DNA of 64,000 bases, taken from NCBI RefSeq assembly GCF_003594875.1, contig NZ_QZEY01000001.1, positions 682,001 through 746,000 of the forward strand, written 5' to 3'. Position 1 is the stretch's first letter. Every line of letters begins with the position of its first letter. Of the stretch, positions 17,092-26,356 are shown one piece after another. A program made the position numbers and the translations under genes. The stretch comes from Bailinhaonella thermotolerans. GTDB lineage: Bacteria > Actinomycetota > Actinomycetes > Streptosporangiales > Streptosporangiaceae. The notes beneath the pieces were generated by a model. It did not search any database. It had not been told where the DNA came from and saw nothing but the letters and a program-made list of their open reading frames with translations.

Positions 17092-17916
17092 ATGGCTGCG
17101 GAAGAGTTCCCGCCGGTGGCCGGCATCGACATCAGCAAGCCGAACGTCGCCCGCGTGTACGACGCGTTTCTCGGCGGCAAGGACAACTACGCCGCCGACC
17201 GGGCGGTCGTCGAGGAGAGCCTGCGCTGGAACCCCGACGCGGCCAAGGGCGCCCAGGCCAACCGCGCCTTCCTGCGCCGTGCCGTACGCACCCTCGCCGG
17301 GTCGGGAGTCGGCCAGTTCCTCGACATCGGCTCCGGGCTGCCGACCGCGGGCAACGTGCACGAGGTCGCCCAGGCGGTCGATCCCGACGCCCGGGTGGTC
17401 TACGTGGACCACGACCCGGTGGTGCTCACCCACGGGCGGGCGCTGCTGGAGAACAGCAAGACCACCGCGTTCGTCCAGGCCGACGTGCGGGACCCCGACG
17501 CCATCCTGGGGCACGAGAAGGTCAGGGAGTTCATCGACTTCGAGCGGCCCGTCGGCCTGCTGCTGTTCGCGATCCTGCACCACGTGCCCGACGCCGACAG
17601 GCCCGCCGACATCGCCGCGCGGCTGCGCGAGCCCCTGCCGCCGGGCAGCTTCCTGGCCGTCTCCCACTTCTTCGACCCGGGCCCGGCGATGCCGGAGATC
17701 TCCGAGGTCTGCCGGGGAGCCGAGCGGTACTTCGACTCGACCCTCGGCAGCGGCCGCTGGCGCACGCGCGAGGAGATCCTGGAGTACTTCGGCGACTTCG
17801 AACTCCTGGACCCCGGCCTCACCCTCCTCAACGAGTGGCGCCCCACCGGCGACGAACCCGGCCTCCCCCCGGTCCTGCACAACACCTTCGCCGCCGGAGT
17901 GGCCCGCAAGCCCTGA
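17092..17916 (+). CDS. SAM-dependent methyltransferase, DUF574 (Methyltransf_19) family
   Basis: A 274-residue protein with the family hallmarks NVARVYDAFLGGKDNYAADR, LDIGSGLPTAGNVHEVAQAV, VVYVDHDPVVLTHGRALL and LLLFAILHHVPDADRPADI. GGAGAATTGG precedes the ATG. The family is greatly expanded in filamentous actinomycetes, usually as stand-alone genes of unknown substrate. A second, divergent copy is at 33226-34026. Confidence 0.93.
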   Translation: MAAEEFPPVAGIDISKPNVARVYDAFLGGKDNYAADRAVVEESLRWNPDAAKGAQANRAFLRRAVRTLAGSGVGQFLDIGSGLPTAGNVHEVAQAVDPDARVVYVDHDPVVLTHGRALLENSKTTAFVQADVRDPDAILGHEKVREFIDFERPVGLLLFAILHHVPDADRPADIAARLREPLPPGSFLAVSHFFDPGPAMPEISEVCRGAERYFDSTLGSGRWRTREEILEYFGDFELLDPGLTLLNEWRPTGDEPGLPPVLHNTFAAGVARKP

Positions 17917-18108
17917 CCACCACGCGCCCGCTTCGGCCGGGACGCGCCGGCGAACCCCGCCCACGGCGTACCGCCGGGCGATCACGGGCGTTCACACTCA
18001 GGTGATCATCACACTCCCGGGGGCGAGGGCGAGACCTTCGAGCCCGCCCCCCCACAGGGGTGCTCTCTGCGTGCGAATTCCGGCGAATCGCTCCGGTAGG
18101 TTCGCGTC

Positions 18109-18714
18109 GTGGACGGGATCTGGGGGACCATCGCGACGGCCGCGGGCGTGTTCGCCGGGACCAACGTCGACGACATCATCGTGCTGACGGTGCTGTTCCT
18201 GTCCGCGCGCGCCACGGGCAGGCCGCGGCCATGGCAGATCTGGGGCGGCCAGTACGCCGGCATCGCGGCCCTGGTGCTCGTGTCGGTGATCGCCTCACTC
18301 GGGCTGACGATCGTGCCCGACGAGTGGGTCGGGCTGCTCGGCGTGATCCCCTTCGCCCTCGGCGTCAAGGGCCTGGTGGCGGCCATCCGTGCTCGCACCC
18401 ACGGTGAGGACGCCTCCTCCGTCGTCGCGTCCGGGCTGGTGTCGGTCGCCGGCGTGACCATCGCGAACGGCGCCGACAACATCTCGGTCTACACCCCCGT
18501 GTTCCGCACGATCGGCACCGCCTCGACCCTGGTGACGATCGGCGTGTTCGCCATCGGCGTGGCCCTGTGGTGCCTGGCAGGCTCATGGCTCGGCTCGCAC
18601 GCCAAGATCATCGCCACCGTGGAGCGGTACGGCCAGTGGCTCGTGCCGGCCGTGTTCATCATCATCGGCGGTCTCATCGTCGTCGAGTCCGGCGTCCTCA
18701 CCAGGATCTTCTGA
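18109..18714 (+). CDS. CadD-family cadmium resistance transporter-like membrane protein
   Basis: A 201-residue integral membrane protein with about six hydrophobic segments. The N-terminal GVFAGTNVDDIIVLTVLFLS and mid-protein VAGVTIANGADNISVYTPVF are the paired NxDD/NGADN motifs of CadD-type cation exporters. Starts at a GTG. No regulator is adjacent; the nearest gene is the VOC gene converging from the right. Possibly a metal efflux or detoxification pump, although CadD relatives also have other substrates. Confidence 0.85.
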   Translation: MDGIWGTIATAAGVFAGTNVDDIIVLTVLFLSARATGRPRPWQIWGGQYAGIAALVLVSVIASLGLTIVPDEWVGLLGVIPFALGVKGLVAAIRARTHGEDASSVVASGLVSVAGVTIANGADNISVYTPVFRTIGTASTLVTIGVFAIGVALWCLAGSWLGSHAKIIATVERYGQWLVPAVFIIIGGLIVVESGVLTRIF

Positions 18715-18803
18715 TCACCGGGGACCCGGGCCACCCGACTCGCGCCCGTCAGGGGACGCGGAGACCCGGAACAGCCGTGACGACGCGCGGAACGCGGCGC
18801 TGG

Positions 18804-19253
18804 CTAGACCACATCGAACTCGTTCCCCTCGGGGTCCACCATCGCCACCGCGTAGTGATCGACCCCGGGCCGCGACAGCACCCGCACGACGGACGCCCCC
18901 GCCTGGACGAGCCGCTCCACCTCGGCGTCCACCCGCGCTCTGCGGGTCTCCAGCGGCACGTCCTCCCGCCTGCCGCCCACCTTCACATCCAGGTGGAACC
19001 GGTTCTTGACCACCTTGCCCTCGGGCACCCGCTGAAACCAGATCCTCGGCCCGTGCCCCTCGGGATCGACGATGCTGTCGCTGCCGTCCCCCTCGCCCAG
19101 TTCGTCCTCCGGCACCCCGATGCCGCGCCAGTAGTCCCGCCACGTGCCGAATCCACCCGGTGGCGGCTCCACGGTGTACCGCAGCGCGCCCGCCCAGAAC
19201 CGGGCCATCCGCTCGGGTTCCGCGCAGTCGATGACGAGCTGATAAGAGACCAT
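18804..19253 (-). CDS. VOC-fold (glyoxalase/bleomycin resistance-like) protein
   Basis: A 149-residue protein with the pattern SYQLVIDCAEPERMARFWAG, then DPEGHGPRIWFQRVPEGKVV, then NRFHLDVKVGG and MVDPEGNEFDVV, typical of the vicinal-oxygen-chelate proteins annotated as glyoxalase-like domain. His, His and Glu at the usual metal positions are present (NRFHLDV, EFDVV). The ATG at 19253 gives the family length; ATGs at 19262 and 19283 extend it. Substrate unknown. Confidence 0.88.
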   Translation of the reverse strand: MVSYQLVIDCAEPERMARFWAGALRYTVEPPPGGFGTWRDYWRGIGVPEDELGEGDGSDSIVDPEGHGPRIWFQRVPEGKVVKNRFHLDVKVGGRREDVPLETRRARVDAEVERLVQAGASVVRVLSRPGVDHYAVAMVDPEGNEFDVV

Positions 19254-19283
19254 GCCTTCCATCCTGCCGAACCCCTCCGACAT

Positions 19284-19502
19284 TCACCGGCCCTCAGCCC
19301 GGACGGGCCACCGAGGGAACAGCTTCTGTGCCGCCGGCGCTTCGGTGCACTCGATTGGCAGCGCTCCATCGGGTGTGCCATGGGGCCTGGGCTGTGCCGA
19401 CACGCCGTCGAATTCGATGGCCGTCTGCTCCAGGGCCCATCCACCAGCTTCCAGGTCCGCGACCGCGAGTAGATCCCAGCTACTGACCTGGCCCCATGGC
19501 AC
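19284..19502 (-). CDS. Possible small hypothetical protein
   Basis: A 72-codon open frame, MPWGQVSSWDLLAVADLEAG at the start, directly upstream of the VOC gene on the same strand. Its third-codon positions are moderately GC-rich, giving weak coding character. No domain or ribosome-binding site is convincing. It could be a remnant of a larger gene. Confidence 0.3.
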   Translation of the reverse strand: MPWGQVSSWDLLAVADLEAGGWALEQTAIEFDGVSAQPRPHGTPDGALPIECTEAPAAQKLFPRWPVRAEGR

Positions 19503-19725
19503 GCGCTGTCTCCCAGCCAGGCCATACCGCGACGACGATCACCACAGCAACCCATCGATCTTCAAACATCTCTCGCGCGGAATACCCTAGCTAGCGCCGT
19601 ACCCCCGCCGCACCGGCAAACGTCCGCGCCGATGCGGCCCCCTTCTCGTGAAAGAATCACCGCCCTGATCGCACACGCGACTCTTCGTCTTTCCGATGCG
19701 GCCACCTGCAGCGAGGCGATTCCGC

Positions 19726-19926
19726 TCATCGTGCCCGCGGAGGATCCCGGAAGAGGGCGGCGGCGGCCAAAGCCACGCCCAGCGGTACTGCGAGGTCAGG
19801 CCAGAGCATCACGACCAGGCCGGCACCGATTGCGACCAGCACCACCAGGAGAATCCGGTTCAGATCGCGTGCGAGTACGGTCTTGTGACGTTCGATCTTC
19901 CTCTGATTGGGGGATCTAAGAAGCAT
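19726..19926 (-). CDS. Small two-helix membrane protein
   Basis: A 66-residue protein: a basic N-terminus MLLRSPNQRKIERHKTVL, then hydrophobic helix LNRILLVVLVAIGAGLVVML, then WPDLAVPLGVALAAAALF and a basic end. AAGGA lies 7 bases before the ATG. It lies in a stretch of visibly lower GC than the rest of the window. The family is not recognised and expression is uncertain. Confidence 0.5.
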   Translation of the reverse strand: MLLRSPNQRKIERHKTVLARDLNRILLVVLVAIGAGLVVMLWPDLAVPLGVALAAAALFRDPPRAR

Positions 19927-20429
19927 GAGCGCGTCCTTGTTGACGTGTTCGGCATAGACGGCTTCCTGTTCCCGCAGGGAGCCGTCGCCGTTTCGGCGAG
20001 GCTCACACCGTCTGCGATCTCTATACCCCAGCTGAGCAGCGGCTCCCGATGCCACCGGTTCACCGTTTTGTTACCCTCAGAGCGCGTTTGACTAGATACG
20101 CAGCGGGTAGGACTATCGAGTTCTCGACTGCCGACTTCCCAGCGTTCCCGAACAAGGGCAATGGCGTTAACACGTCGCCGGACAAGGTTGCAGCGCTTTT
20201 CTAATGGCAATGATCAGGCAGCGCGAGCTTTCGCTGGGCATATTGGGGACGCTCGTCGAACCGCCTTACTCGCGATGCGCCATCTGGAACAAGCCATCCG
20301 GCTCGCCAGAGTGGCCCGCAAACCTTGATCATCGCGCCCCGCTACTTCACGATGAGTGCGACGCCCAGGGCATACGACAGGCCTCATCGGCGAGGTGCTG
20401 CCGTGTCCTCCGGTACGGCGTGGCGGGCG
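19927..20429. other. Lower-GC gap without recognised gene
   Basis: About 500 bases with clearly more A/T than the surroundings and many short stop-interrupted frames. One minus-strand frame (19860-20210, beginning MPLEKRCNLVRRRVNAIALV) stays open for 116 codons but overlaps the membrane protein gene and resembles nothing I know. No terminal repeats, integrase or tRNA end was seen. This looks like the scar of inserted and decayed DNA. Confidence 0.5.
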
Positions 20430-20810
20430 CTACCGGCCGTGAGCCATCTGCCGGTTGACCCGGGCCGCGATCTGGTCGGCGCGGCGGGCGATCAGCATGA
20501 GCCCGCCGACCAGCACCGCCGGCAGGCCCACGGCGATCGCGGCCGCGACGGCCCCGGGCAGGTCGAACGCCATCTCACCGGCCACGGATACGGCGAGGAG
20601 GGCCGCCGTCACCCCGGCCAGGCGCCGCAGCGGCCGCCTCAGCCAGGCGTGCGCGGCGTCCCACGCCTCCCGCGAGGCGAGCGTCTGCCGGGTGCGCATC
20701 CCGGCGAGCCTGTTCCGCGTGTCCACGGCACCCGACTCGTCGTGAAACGGGATCAGCAGCAGAGCCAGCATCGGCAAGGTCAGCAAGGACACCACGAACA
20801 CCGGGCTCAT
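20430..20810 (-). CDS. SdpI-like membrane protein
   Basis: A 126-residue membrane protein: helix at residues 1-20 (MSPVFVVSLLTLPMLALLLI), a cytosolic segment NRLAGMRTRQTLASREAWDA, and two further helices (LAGVTAALLAVSVAGEM, AAIAVGLPAVLVGGLMLIA). The 'G.RT..T..S..AW..A' signature is that of the SdpI/YhfL family; SdpI in Bacillus is the immunity protein to the SdpC toxin. No SdpC-like toxin gene is adjacent, so the role is open. Confidence 0.7.
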   Translation of the reverse strand: MSPVFVVSLLTLPMLALLLIPFHDESGAVDTRNRLAGMRTRQTLASREAWDAAHAWLRRPLRRLAGVTAALLAVSVAGEMAFDLPGAVAAAIAVGLPAVLVGGLMLIARRADQIAARVNRQMAHGR

Positions 20811-21231
20811 ACCCCGATCCTAATCACGCGAAGCGACAACGCAGCGATCACCACGGACACGACCGGCCCCCGCCGGCCACCGGGCCCTTCGGCCTCGAAG
20901 GCATCCGCTCCGAGCAGGGCGGCGGATGGAAGGTAATGGCTGTGCCGTGGGCCTGGGCGGCGGCCCGGACGCCTCAGCTCAGATCCCAGGCGAGAGCGGC
21001 CGGGGTGGCGCCTGCCCCAGCGGACCGGTGAGCGCGGCTCTCCGCGGGCCTCGCCGGGGCCGGCCCGTCGCCCAGCGGGGCCTTGACGCGCCCGTCGTAC
21101 GGCGGCGCGGCGGCTGCGTTTCGCCTGCGTCGGGGAGTCTTCGCGTCCCGGGCCGCCGGCGGGCGTCACGGCGGCCCGGGACGGGCATCGGGGTGGCGGC
21201 GCCTCCGGGCCGGCCGGGCCCTGGGAGGTGG
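20811..21231. other. Gap without recognised gene
   Basis: A 420-base GC-rich stretch between the SdpI-like gene and the secreted-protein gene. Frames are open by composition only. It includes one CGTACGGCGGCGCGGCGG segment like the repeats near 30.6 kb. I see no convincing gene or structured RNA. Confidence 0.4.
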
Positions 21232-21582
21232 TCAGGCGTCGCGCCAGGAGGTGCAGGCGTCGGCGGCGTTGGCGATCTGCTCGCACACCCGGAAGTTCAC
21301 CGCGGGGGAGATCAGGTTCCCCGTGGTGCACCCGCCGCCGTAGTAGTCCCACACCGTGTCGCGGCTCCCGCTGCTGGTGATCACCTGGACGTAGACGGCG
21401 CGGTTGTCGTTCTCCTGGTCGCAGGCCGTGGCCTGCAGATGGCTGCTCGAGATCGAGCCGAGGTCGTCCCCCTGATAGGCGTAGGTGTAGTGCGCGGCCG
21501 CCGGCGCGGCGGTAACGGCGAGCACGGCGGCGGCGGCCGATGCGATGAGCGCGACGCGGCGCGGCGACGTCGTCAGCGCCAT
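21232..21582 (-). CDS. Secreted hypothetical protein with four cysteines
   Basis: A 116-residue protein. Residues 1-31 form a Sec signal peptide (RRVALIASAAAAVLAVTAAP ending AAA|HY). The mature part, about 85 residues, begins HYTYAYQGDDLGSISSSHLQ and has four cysteines (ATACDQEN, GGGCTTG, RVCEQI, DACTSW), suggesting two disulfides. GAGGAG precedes the ATG by 6 bases. It resembles the small secreted proteins common in filamentous actinomycetes; no function is known. Confidence 0.75.
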   Translation of the reverse strand: MALTTSPRRVALIASAAAAVLAVTAAPAAAHYTYAYQGDDLGSISSSHLQATACDQENDNRAVYVQVITSSGSRDTVWDYYGGGCTTGNLISPAVNFRVCEQIANAADACTSWRDA

Positions 21583-21881
21583 GGCGAATCTCCTCACGGA
21601 AGGGTGCCGGAGACCCGCCATTGTCCCCGCCCCACCACCCCCGAGGGAGACCCATGTCCACAACCGGCCAGCCCCACCACCGGCGGGTGATCAGACCGCG
21701 GTGACGGATGTGACCGAATCTCGGACGGCCTTCCGCGCACGACCATGTTCCCTGGGTGCCGTGCGAGGCTGGTGGGACTGGCGTCAGGGCGAACATCGCT
21801 TCGGATGGCCGGCGTGGTCGTGATGTACTTGGCCGGCCGCTCGGTACGGCCGGGGCAGCGGCTCGATATGCAGGAGGTGGC

Positions 21882-22394
21882 GTGCCGGGGCGGGCGCTTG
21901 ACGGGCGTGAGCTGGAATTCCTGCGGTCGCTGCGGCGGGGGCGGGTCGTCACGGGGACGGTGATCGAGATCGCTCCCTTCGGGGTGACCTTCGTCGACAT
22001 CGGGGGCTTCACGGCGATGATCAATATCCCCGAGCTGTCGTGGCGGCCCATCGGCCATCCCTCGGACGTCGTCGCCGTCGGCCGGCGGATCACCGCCGAG
22101 ATCCTCGACGTCGACATCGAGCGCGGGAGGGTCCCCCTCTCCATCAAGGCGCTCCAGCCGGACCCGCTGCCCGAGCTGCGGCGGCGCGTCGGTCAGCCGA
22201 TCACCGGCCCCGTCACCAAGGTGGCGCCCTTCGGCGTGTTCGTCCGGGTCGAGGACATCGAGCACGGGTTTGAGGGCCTCCTGCCCGGCTCGGAGATGGC
22301 CGGGATGGCGGTGGAGGCCGGGGACCGGCTCACCGTGAACATCGTTCACGTGGACGTCACGCGGCGGAGGATCAGGCTGGCCCTCGGACGCTGA
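21882..22394 (+). CDS. Protein with two S1 RNA-binding domains
   Basis: A 170-residue protein with two S1-type OB-fold repeats: GRVVTGTVIEIAPFGVTFVD at about residues 18-85 and GPVTKVAPFGVFVRVEDIEH at about 100-168. The G-x-V-x-x-x-x-x-F-G-x-F-V pattern is that of ribosomal protein S1 domains. It is far shorter than ribosomal S1 (about 490 residues here), so it is an accessory S1-domain protein, perhaps involved in RNA binding under stress. GTG start with AGGAGG about 5 bases upstream. Confidence 0.85.
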   Translation: MPGRALDGRELEFLRSLRRGRVVTGTVIEIAPFGVTFVDIGGFTAMINIPELSWRPIGHPSDVVAVGRRITAEILDVDIERGRVPLSIKALQPDPLPELRRRVGQPITGPVTKVAPFGVFVRVEDIEHGFEGLLPGSEMAGMAVEAGDRLTVNIVHVDVTRRRIRLALGR

Positions 22395-22400
22395 GCCCAC

Positions 22401-22658
22401 ACGAACTTCCAGGTCGCCGCGCGGCTCGTCGAGGTCGTCGGCGGCCGGCCGTTCGCGGCCCACCTCGCCGAGCACGTCCTCAGGCCCTTCGGCATGCGCC
22501 ACAGCACGACCCTCGACACCGACCGCGACCTGCCCGGCAGCGTCCGCTGCCACCTGTACGTCCTCGGCCGGCCCGTCGCCCTGCCCGAGCCCGCCGGCTT
22601 CGGGAACGGCTCAGGCGGGATGCTCGGCACCGCCGGCGACATGGCCGATCGCGCATGA
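22401..22658 (+). pseudogene. Fragment of a serine hydrolase (beta-lactamase-like)
   Basis: An 85-codon open stretch directly after the S1-domain gene reads TNFQVAARLVEVVGGRPFAA, AEHVLRPFGMRHSTTLDT, and later GNGSGGMLGTAGDMADRA. These are the segments that normally follow the YSN motif and precede the Gly-rich strand of class C beta-lactamase-like esterases. The catalytic SxxK half and the C-terminal third are missing, and the segment between the blocks is shortened. No start is present. A gene remnant. Confidence 0.65.
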
Positions 22659-22805
22659 CCGCGGCCTGGTGACCACCGCGGCGGCCCGGCCTCACCGTGA
22701 TCGCCGCCCGTCTCTGGACCACCACCCGGCGGCCCCGCCGACTCGGGCGACTCGGGCGACTCGGGCGATGAGGACGGCGTGTGCCCGCGGGCGGCGGGAA
22801 GCCGG

Positions 22806-23417
22806 TCACGGTTGGAGGCGGGGGTCGTGGGTGGGGTCGGGGTAGGGCCGGGGGCAGCCCTTGGCAGGGGCCTTGGGGCGGAGTTCGTAGTGCCAGGGCT
22901 CGTTGGCGTAGGTCTGGCACAGGGCGTGTTCGCGGCCGTGGGCGGAGAGCCAGCCGAGGGCTTCCGGAGGGCCCAGGTCGACCGCGTCGCCTGAGACGTG
23001 GAGGGACTTGCCGGGGGTGGCGACCCAGCGGGCGGCCTCCTCCGCCGAGCCGTACCGCCCGATCGCCTCGCGGAGGAGTTGTTCCTGGTACTTGGGAGAG
23101 CGCCAGCCGCCGTTGACGACGAACTCGACGCCGTCGCGCGCGGCGGCGGTCGCGGCCTTGCGGAGGGCGGCGAGGAGGCGGGGGTCGAGGTTGGCCACGG
23201 CGGGGACCTCGTCGTCGAAGACCGTCACGCCGTCGGGGACGGCGCCGCCCGCCTCTCCGAGCGCGCCGGACGGGATGCCGTCGGCGGTCGCGGCCGGGGA
23301 CGACAGCCATCGGTGGGCGAGGACGCCGATCAGGACCACGGCGACGGCCACGAGGACCGCGGCGACGGCCGAGGGGGTACGGCGGGCCGCCGTACGGGCT
23401 GGTTCTCGAAAGGTCAT
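22806..23417 (-). CDS. M15-family D-alanyl-D-alanine carboxypeptidase (VanY-like)
   Basis: A 203-residue cell-envelope protein. A hydrophobic anchor occupies residues 18-35 (AVAAVLVAVAVVLIGVLAH). The zinc site is intact: SLHVSGDAVDLG supplies His140 and Asp147, and EPWHYEL supplies Glu173/His176, as in VanY/VanX-type peptidases; GGWRSPKYQEQLL is the substrate-side motif. It would trim D-Ala-D-Ala ends of peptidoglycan precursors outside the membrane. It is divergent from a response regulator/histidine kinase pair only 87 bases away, which probably controls it. Confidence 0.88.
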   Translation of the reverse strand: MTFREPARTAARRTPSAVAAVLVAVAVVLIGVLAHRWLSSPAATADGIPSGALGEAGGAVPDGVTVFDDEVPAVANLDPRLLAALRKAATAAARDGVEFVVNGGWRSPKYQEQLLREAIGRYGSAEEAARWVATPGKSLHVSGDAVDLGPPEALGWLSAHGREHALCQTYANEPWHYELRPKAPAKGCPRPYPDPTHDPRLQP

Positions 23418-23504
23418 GCGAGCAGTCAAGGCGGCGGGGCGTTGCCGGCCCGTATGCGCATTTCGATATGTCGGCGATATGTCCCGTCCCGTACCGTCGC
23501 AGGC

Positions 23505-24180
<676 letters not shown>

Positions 24181-24188
<8 letters not shown>

Positions 24189-25329
24189 GCGCCCGGGCCT
24201 GAGCGTCCGCCTCAAGCTCACCCTCAGCTACGCCGGGTTCCTCATGCTCGCGGGCATCCTGATCCTGGCGGCCGTGGGGTTCTACGTCCTGTACGGCATA
24301 CCGAGGGGGGCGTTCATCACCACCGGCGACCTGCTGGTCAACCAGCGCGCCATCCTGGGGTCGTTCCTTCCGATCGCGGCCTTCGTGCTGGCGTTCCTGC
24401 TGGTGTTCGGTCTCGTGGGCGGGTGGCTTCTCGCCGACCGGATGCTCGCCCCCCTGACCCGCATCACGGACGCCACCCGCCTGGCCACCGGCGGGTCGCT
24501 GTCCCACCGGATCGACCTGGAGGGACGCCAGGACGAGTTCCGCGAACTCGCCGACGCCTTCGACGCCATGCTCGCGCGGCTCGAGGCCCACGTCGCCGAG
24601 CAGCGCAGGTTCGCGGCCAACGCCTCCCACGAGCTGCGCACCCCGCTGGCGATCGCGCAGACCCTGCTCGACGTGGCCCGCGACGACCCGGACCGCGACC
24701 TCGGCGAGCTCGTCGACCGCCTCCGCGCCGTCAACACCCGGGCGATCGGCCTCACCGAGGCGCTGCTCCTGCTCAGCCGCGCCGACCAGCGCTCCTTCCC
24801 GCGCGAGCGCGTCGATCTGTCCCTCCTCGCGGAGGAGGCCGCCGAGACGCTCCTGCCCCTCGCGGAGAAACGCGGCGTCACCGTCGAGACGGCCGGCGAC
24901 CTGGCCCCCACCCCCGGCTCACCCGAGCTGCTGCTGCAGATGACCACGAACCTCGTGCACAACGCGATCGTCCACAACCTCCCCGAGGACGGGATCGTCC
25001 GGGTCACGGCCGGCGTCCGCCCCGAGGGCGTGGAGCTCACCGTCGAGAACACCGGGGACACGCTCCCCCCGCAGGTGGTCGCCACGCTCGCCGAGCCGTT
25101 CCGCCGGGGCACCGAGCGCGTCCGCTCCGACCACGCGGGCACCGGCCTCGGCCTGGCCATCGTCCGGAGTATCGCCCAGGCCCACGACGGGACCCTCACC
25201 CTGGCCGCCCGCCCCACCGGCGGCCTCCGCGCCACCGTACGACTGCCCGCCGAGGCACGGCTGCCCGCCCCGGTACGGCCACCCGCGGCGGCGCGACTCC
25301 CCGCCGCCCCGCCGCGCCCCGCCGCCTGA
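24181..25329 (+). CDS. Sensor histidine kinase
   Basis: A 382-residue membrane kinase. Two membrane helices (about 16-40 and 60-85) enclose a short 20-residue external loop, followed by HAMP (LADRMLAPLTRITDATRLAT), the dimerisation helix with His150 in NASHELRTPLA, and the ATPase domain with N-box NLVHNAIVHN and G-box GTGLGLAIVRS. The tiny external loop suggests intramembrane or partner-based sensing, as in VanS-like kinases. The last 35 residues are an 18-bp repeat-coded Pro/Ala/Arg tail (RLPAEA, RLPAPV, RPPAAA). GTG 24181 chosen; GTG 24166 is an alternative. Confidence 0.93.
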
Positions 25330-25331
25330 CG

Positions 25332-25437
25332 GCCGTACGGCGTGGCCCGACGGCCACCCGGCGTCTGCCGGCCGCACTGCGGAGGCCGGCCGTACGGCGG
25401 TGCTCACGGCCGCACGGCGTCGGCTCGGCCGTACGGC
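25332..25437. repeat. Three GCCGTACGGC palindromes
   Basis: The 10-bp palindrome GCCGTACGGC occurs at 25332-25341, 25389-25398 and 25428-25437, with a degenerate GGCCGCACGGCG between. It fills the 143-base gap between the converging kinase and hydrolase genes and continues the GTACGG repeats in the kinase 3' end. The palindromes could help terminate transcription. Confidence 0.65.
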
Positions 25438-25472
25438 GGGGGCGGGAGGGCGGCGCGCGGCGGGAGGGCGGG

Positions 25473-26198
25473 TCAGGCGAGCTTGAGCAGCAGGCCGGTC
25501 AGCTCTGCCGGCATGGTGATCATGCAGTCGTGCCCCGTGTCCAGCTCCCACACCTGGGACGGGCTGCCGTCGGGCTGGATCGTGGGCACGGGCCGCCGCT
25601 CGACGCCCTCGGGCACGCCGGCGACGCAGTGGATGTGCGTGCGCGGGATCGCGCGCACGGCCGGGTTGTCCAGCCGCACCGGCTGCCGGAGGCAGAGCGC
25701 CGGCTGATCCGACAGCATCGTCCGCAGCCACGCCGCGTCCGCCGGGTCGGTGACCCCGAACAGGCCCAGGGGCGGTGGCATCTCGGGCATCGGCGGGATC
25801 CGCCAGGGCTCCCCCGACCCGGCCGCGGCGTCGATGAGGGCCTGGGTCACGGGGTGCACGTCCACCGCGCTCTCGCCGTCCTCGGGGACCATCGCGTCGA
25901 GGTAGACCAGATGGGCGATCCGCTCCGGGATCCGGTTGGCGGCCGCGGAGATGACCAGCCCGGCGTAGCTGTGGCCCACCAGGATCACGTCGGTGAGGCC
26001 CTCCTCGGTGATCAGCCGGACGACGTCGTCGGTGTGCGTGTCCAGCCCCACCTCGGGGCCGAGCAGATGCGCCCGGTCGCCGAGGCCGGTCAGCGACGGC
26101 GCGGCCACCCGGTGCCCGGCCGCCGTCAGCAGGGGGACCACCCGGTCCCAGCACCGCCCGCCGTGCCAGGCCCCGTGTACCAGCAGATATGTAGACAT
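25473..26198 (-). CDS. Alpha/beta hydrolase (EstC/MhpC-like esterase)
   Basis: A 241-residue hydrolase: YLLVHGAWHGGRCWDRVVPL, oxyanion HGAWHG, nucleophile VILVGHSYAGLVIS, Asp in CVAGVP..., and His in DTGHDCMITMPAELTGLL. This pattern is that of plant-hydroxynitrile-lyase/salicylate-esterase-like bacterial esterases. GAGGAG precedes the ATG. Divergent from the XRE/MmyB regulator at 26357, with 158 bases between, the layout typical for a regulator and the enzyme it represses. Confidence 0.9.
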   Translation of the reverse strand: MSTYLLVHGAWHGGRCWDRVVPLLTAAGHRVAAPSLTGLGDRAHLLGPEVGLDTHTDDVVRLITEEGLTDVILVGHSYAGLVISAAANRIPERIAHLVYLDAMVPEDGESAVDVHPVTQALIDAAAGSGEPWRIPPMPEMPPPLGLFGVTDPADAAWLRTMLSDQPALCLRQPVRLDNPAVRAIPRTHIHCVAGVPEGVERRPVPTIQPDGSPSQVWELDTGHDCMITMPAELTGLLLKLA

Positions 26199-26356
26199 GT
26201 ACGACTCCTCGCTCGTGGAAGGGACCACCGGCCGGTCTCGCCGGCACTCGTCCCGGCAGCGAGGTTTCCGCTCCTCCAGCGGCCCAGGCAGAACCCCCGC
26301 GATCCTGGGGGTGACAGGACCAGGCGGGCGCGAGGGCGCGCGAATACAGTGGCGAC

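Noticed and set aside
19860-20210. 116-codon minus-strand frame in the low-GC region
   Set aside because: It overlaps the better-supported membrane protein gene, has no recognised motif and no clear start signal; noted in the gap description instead.
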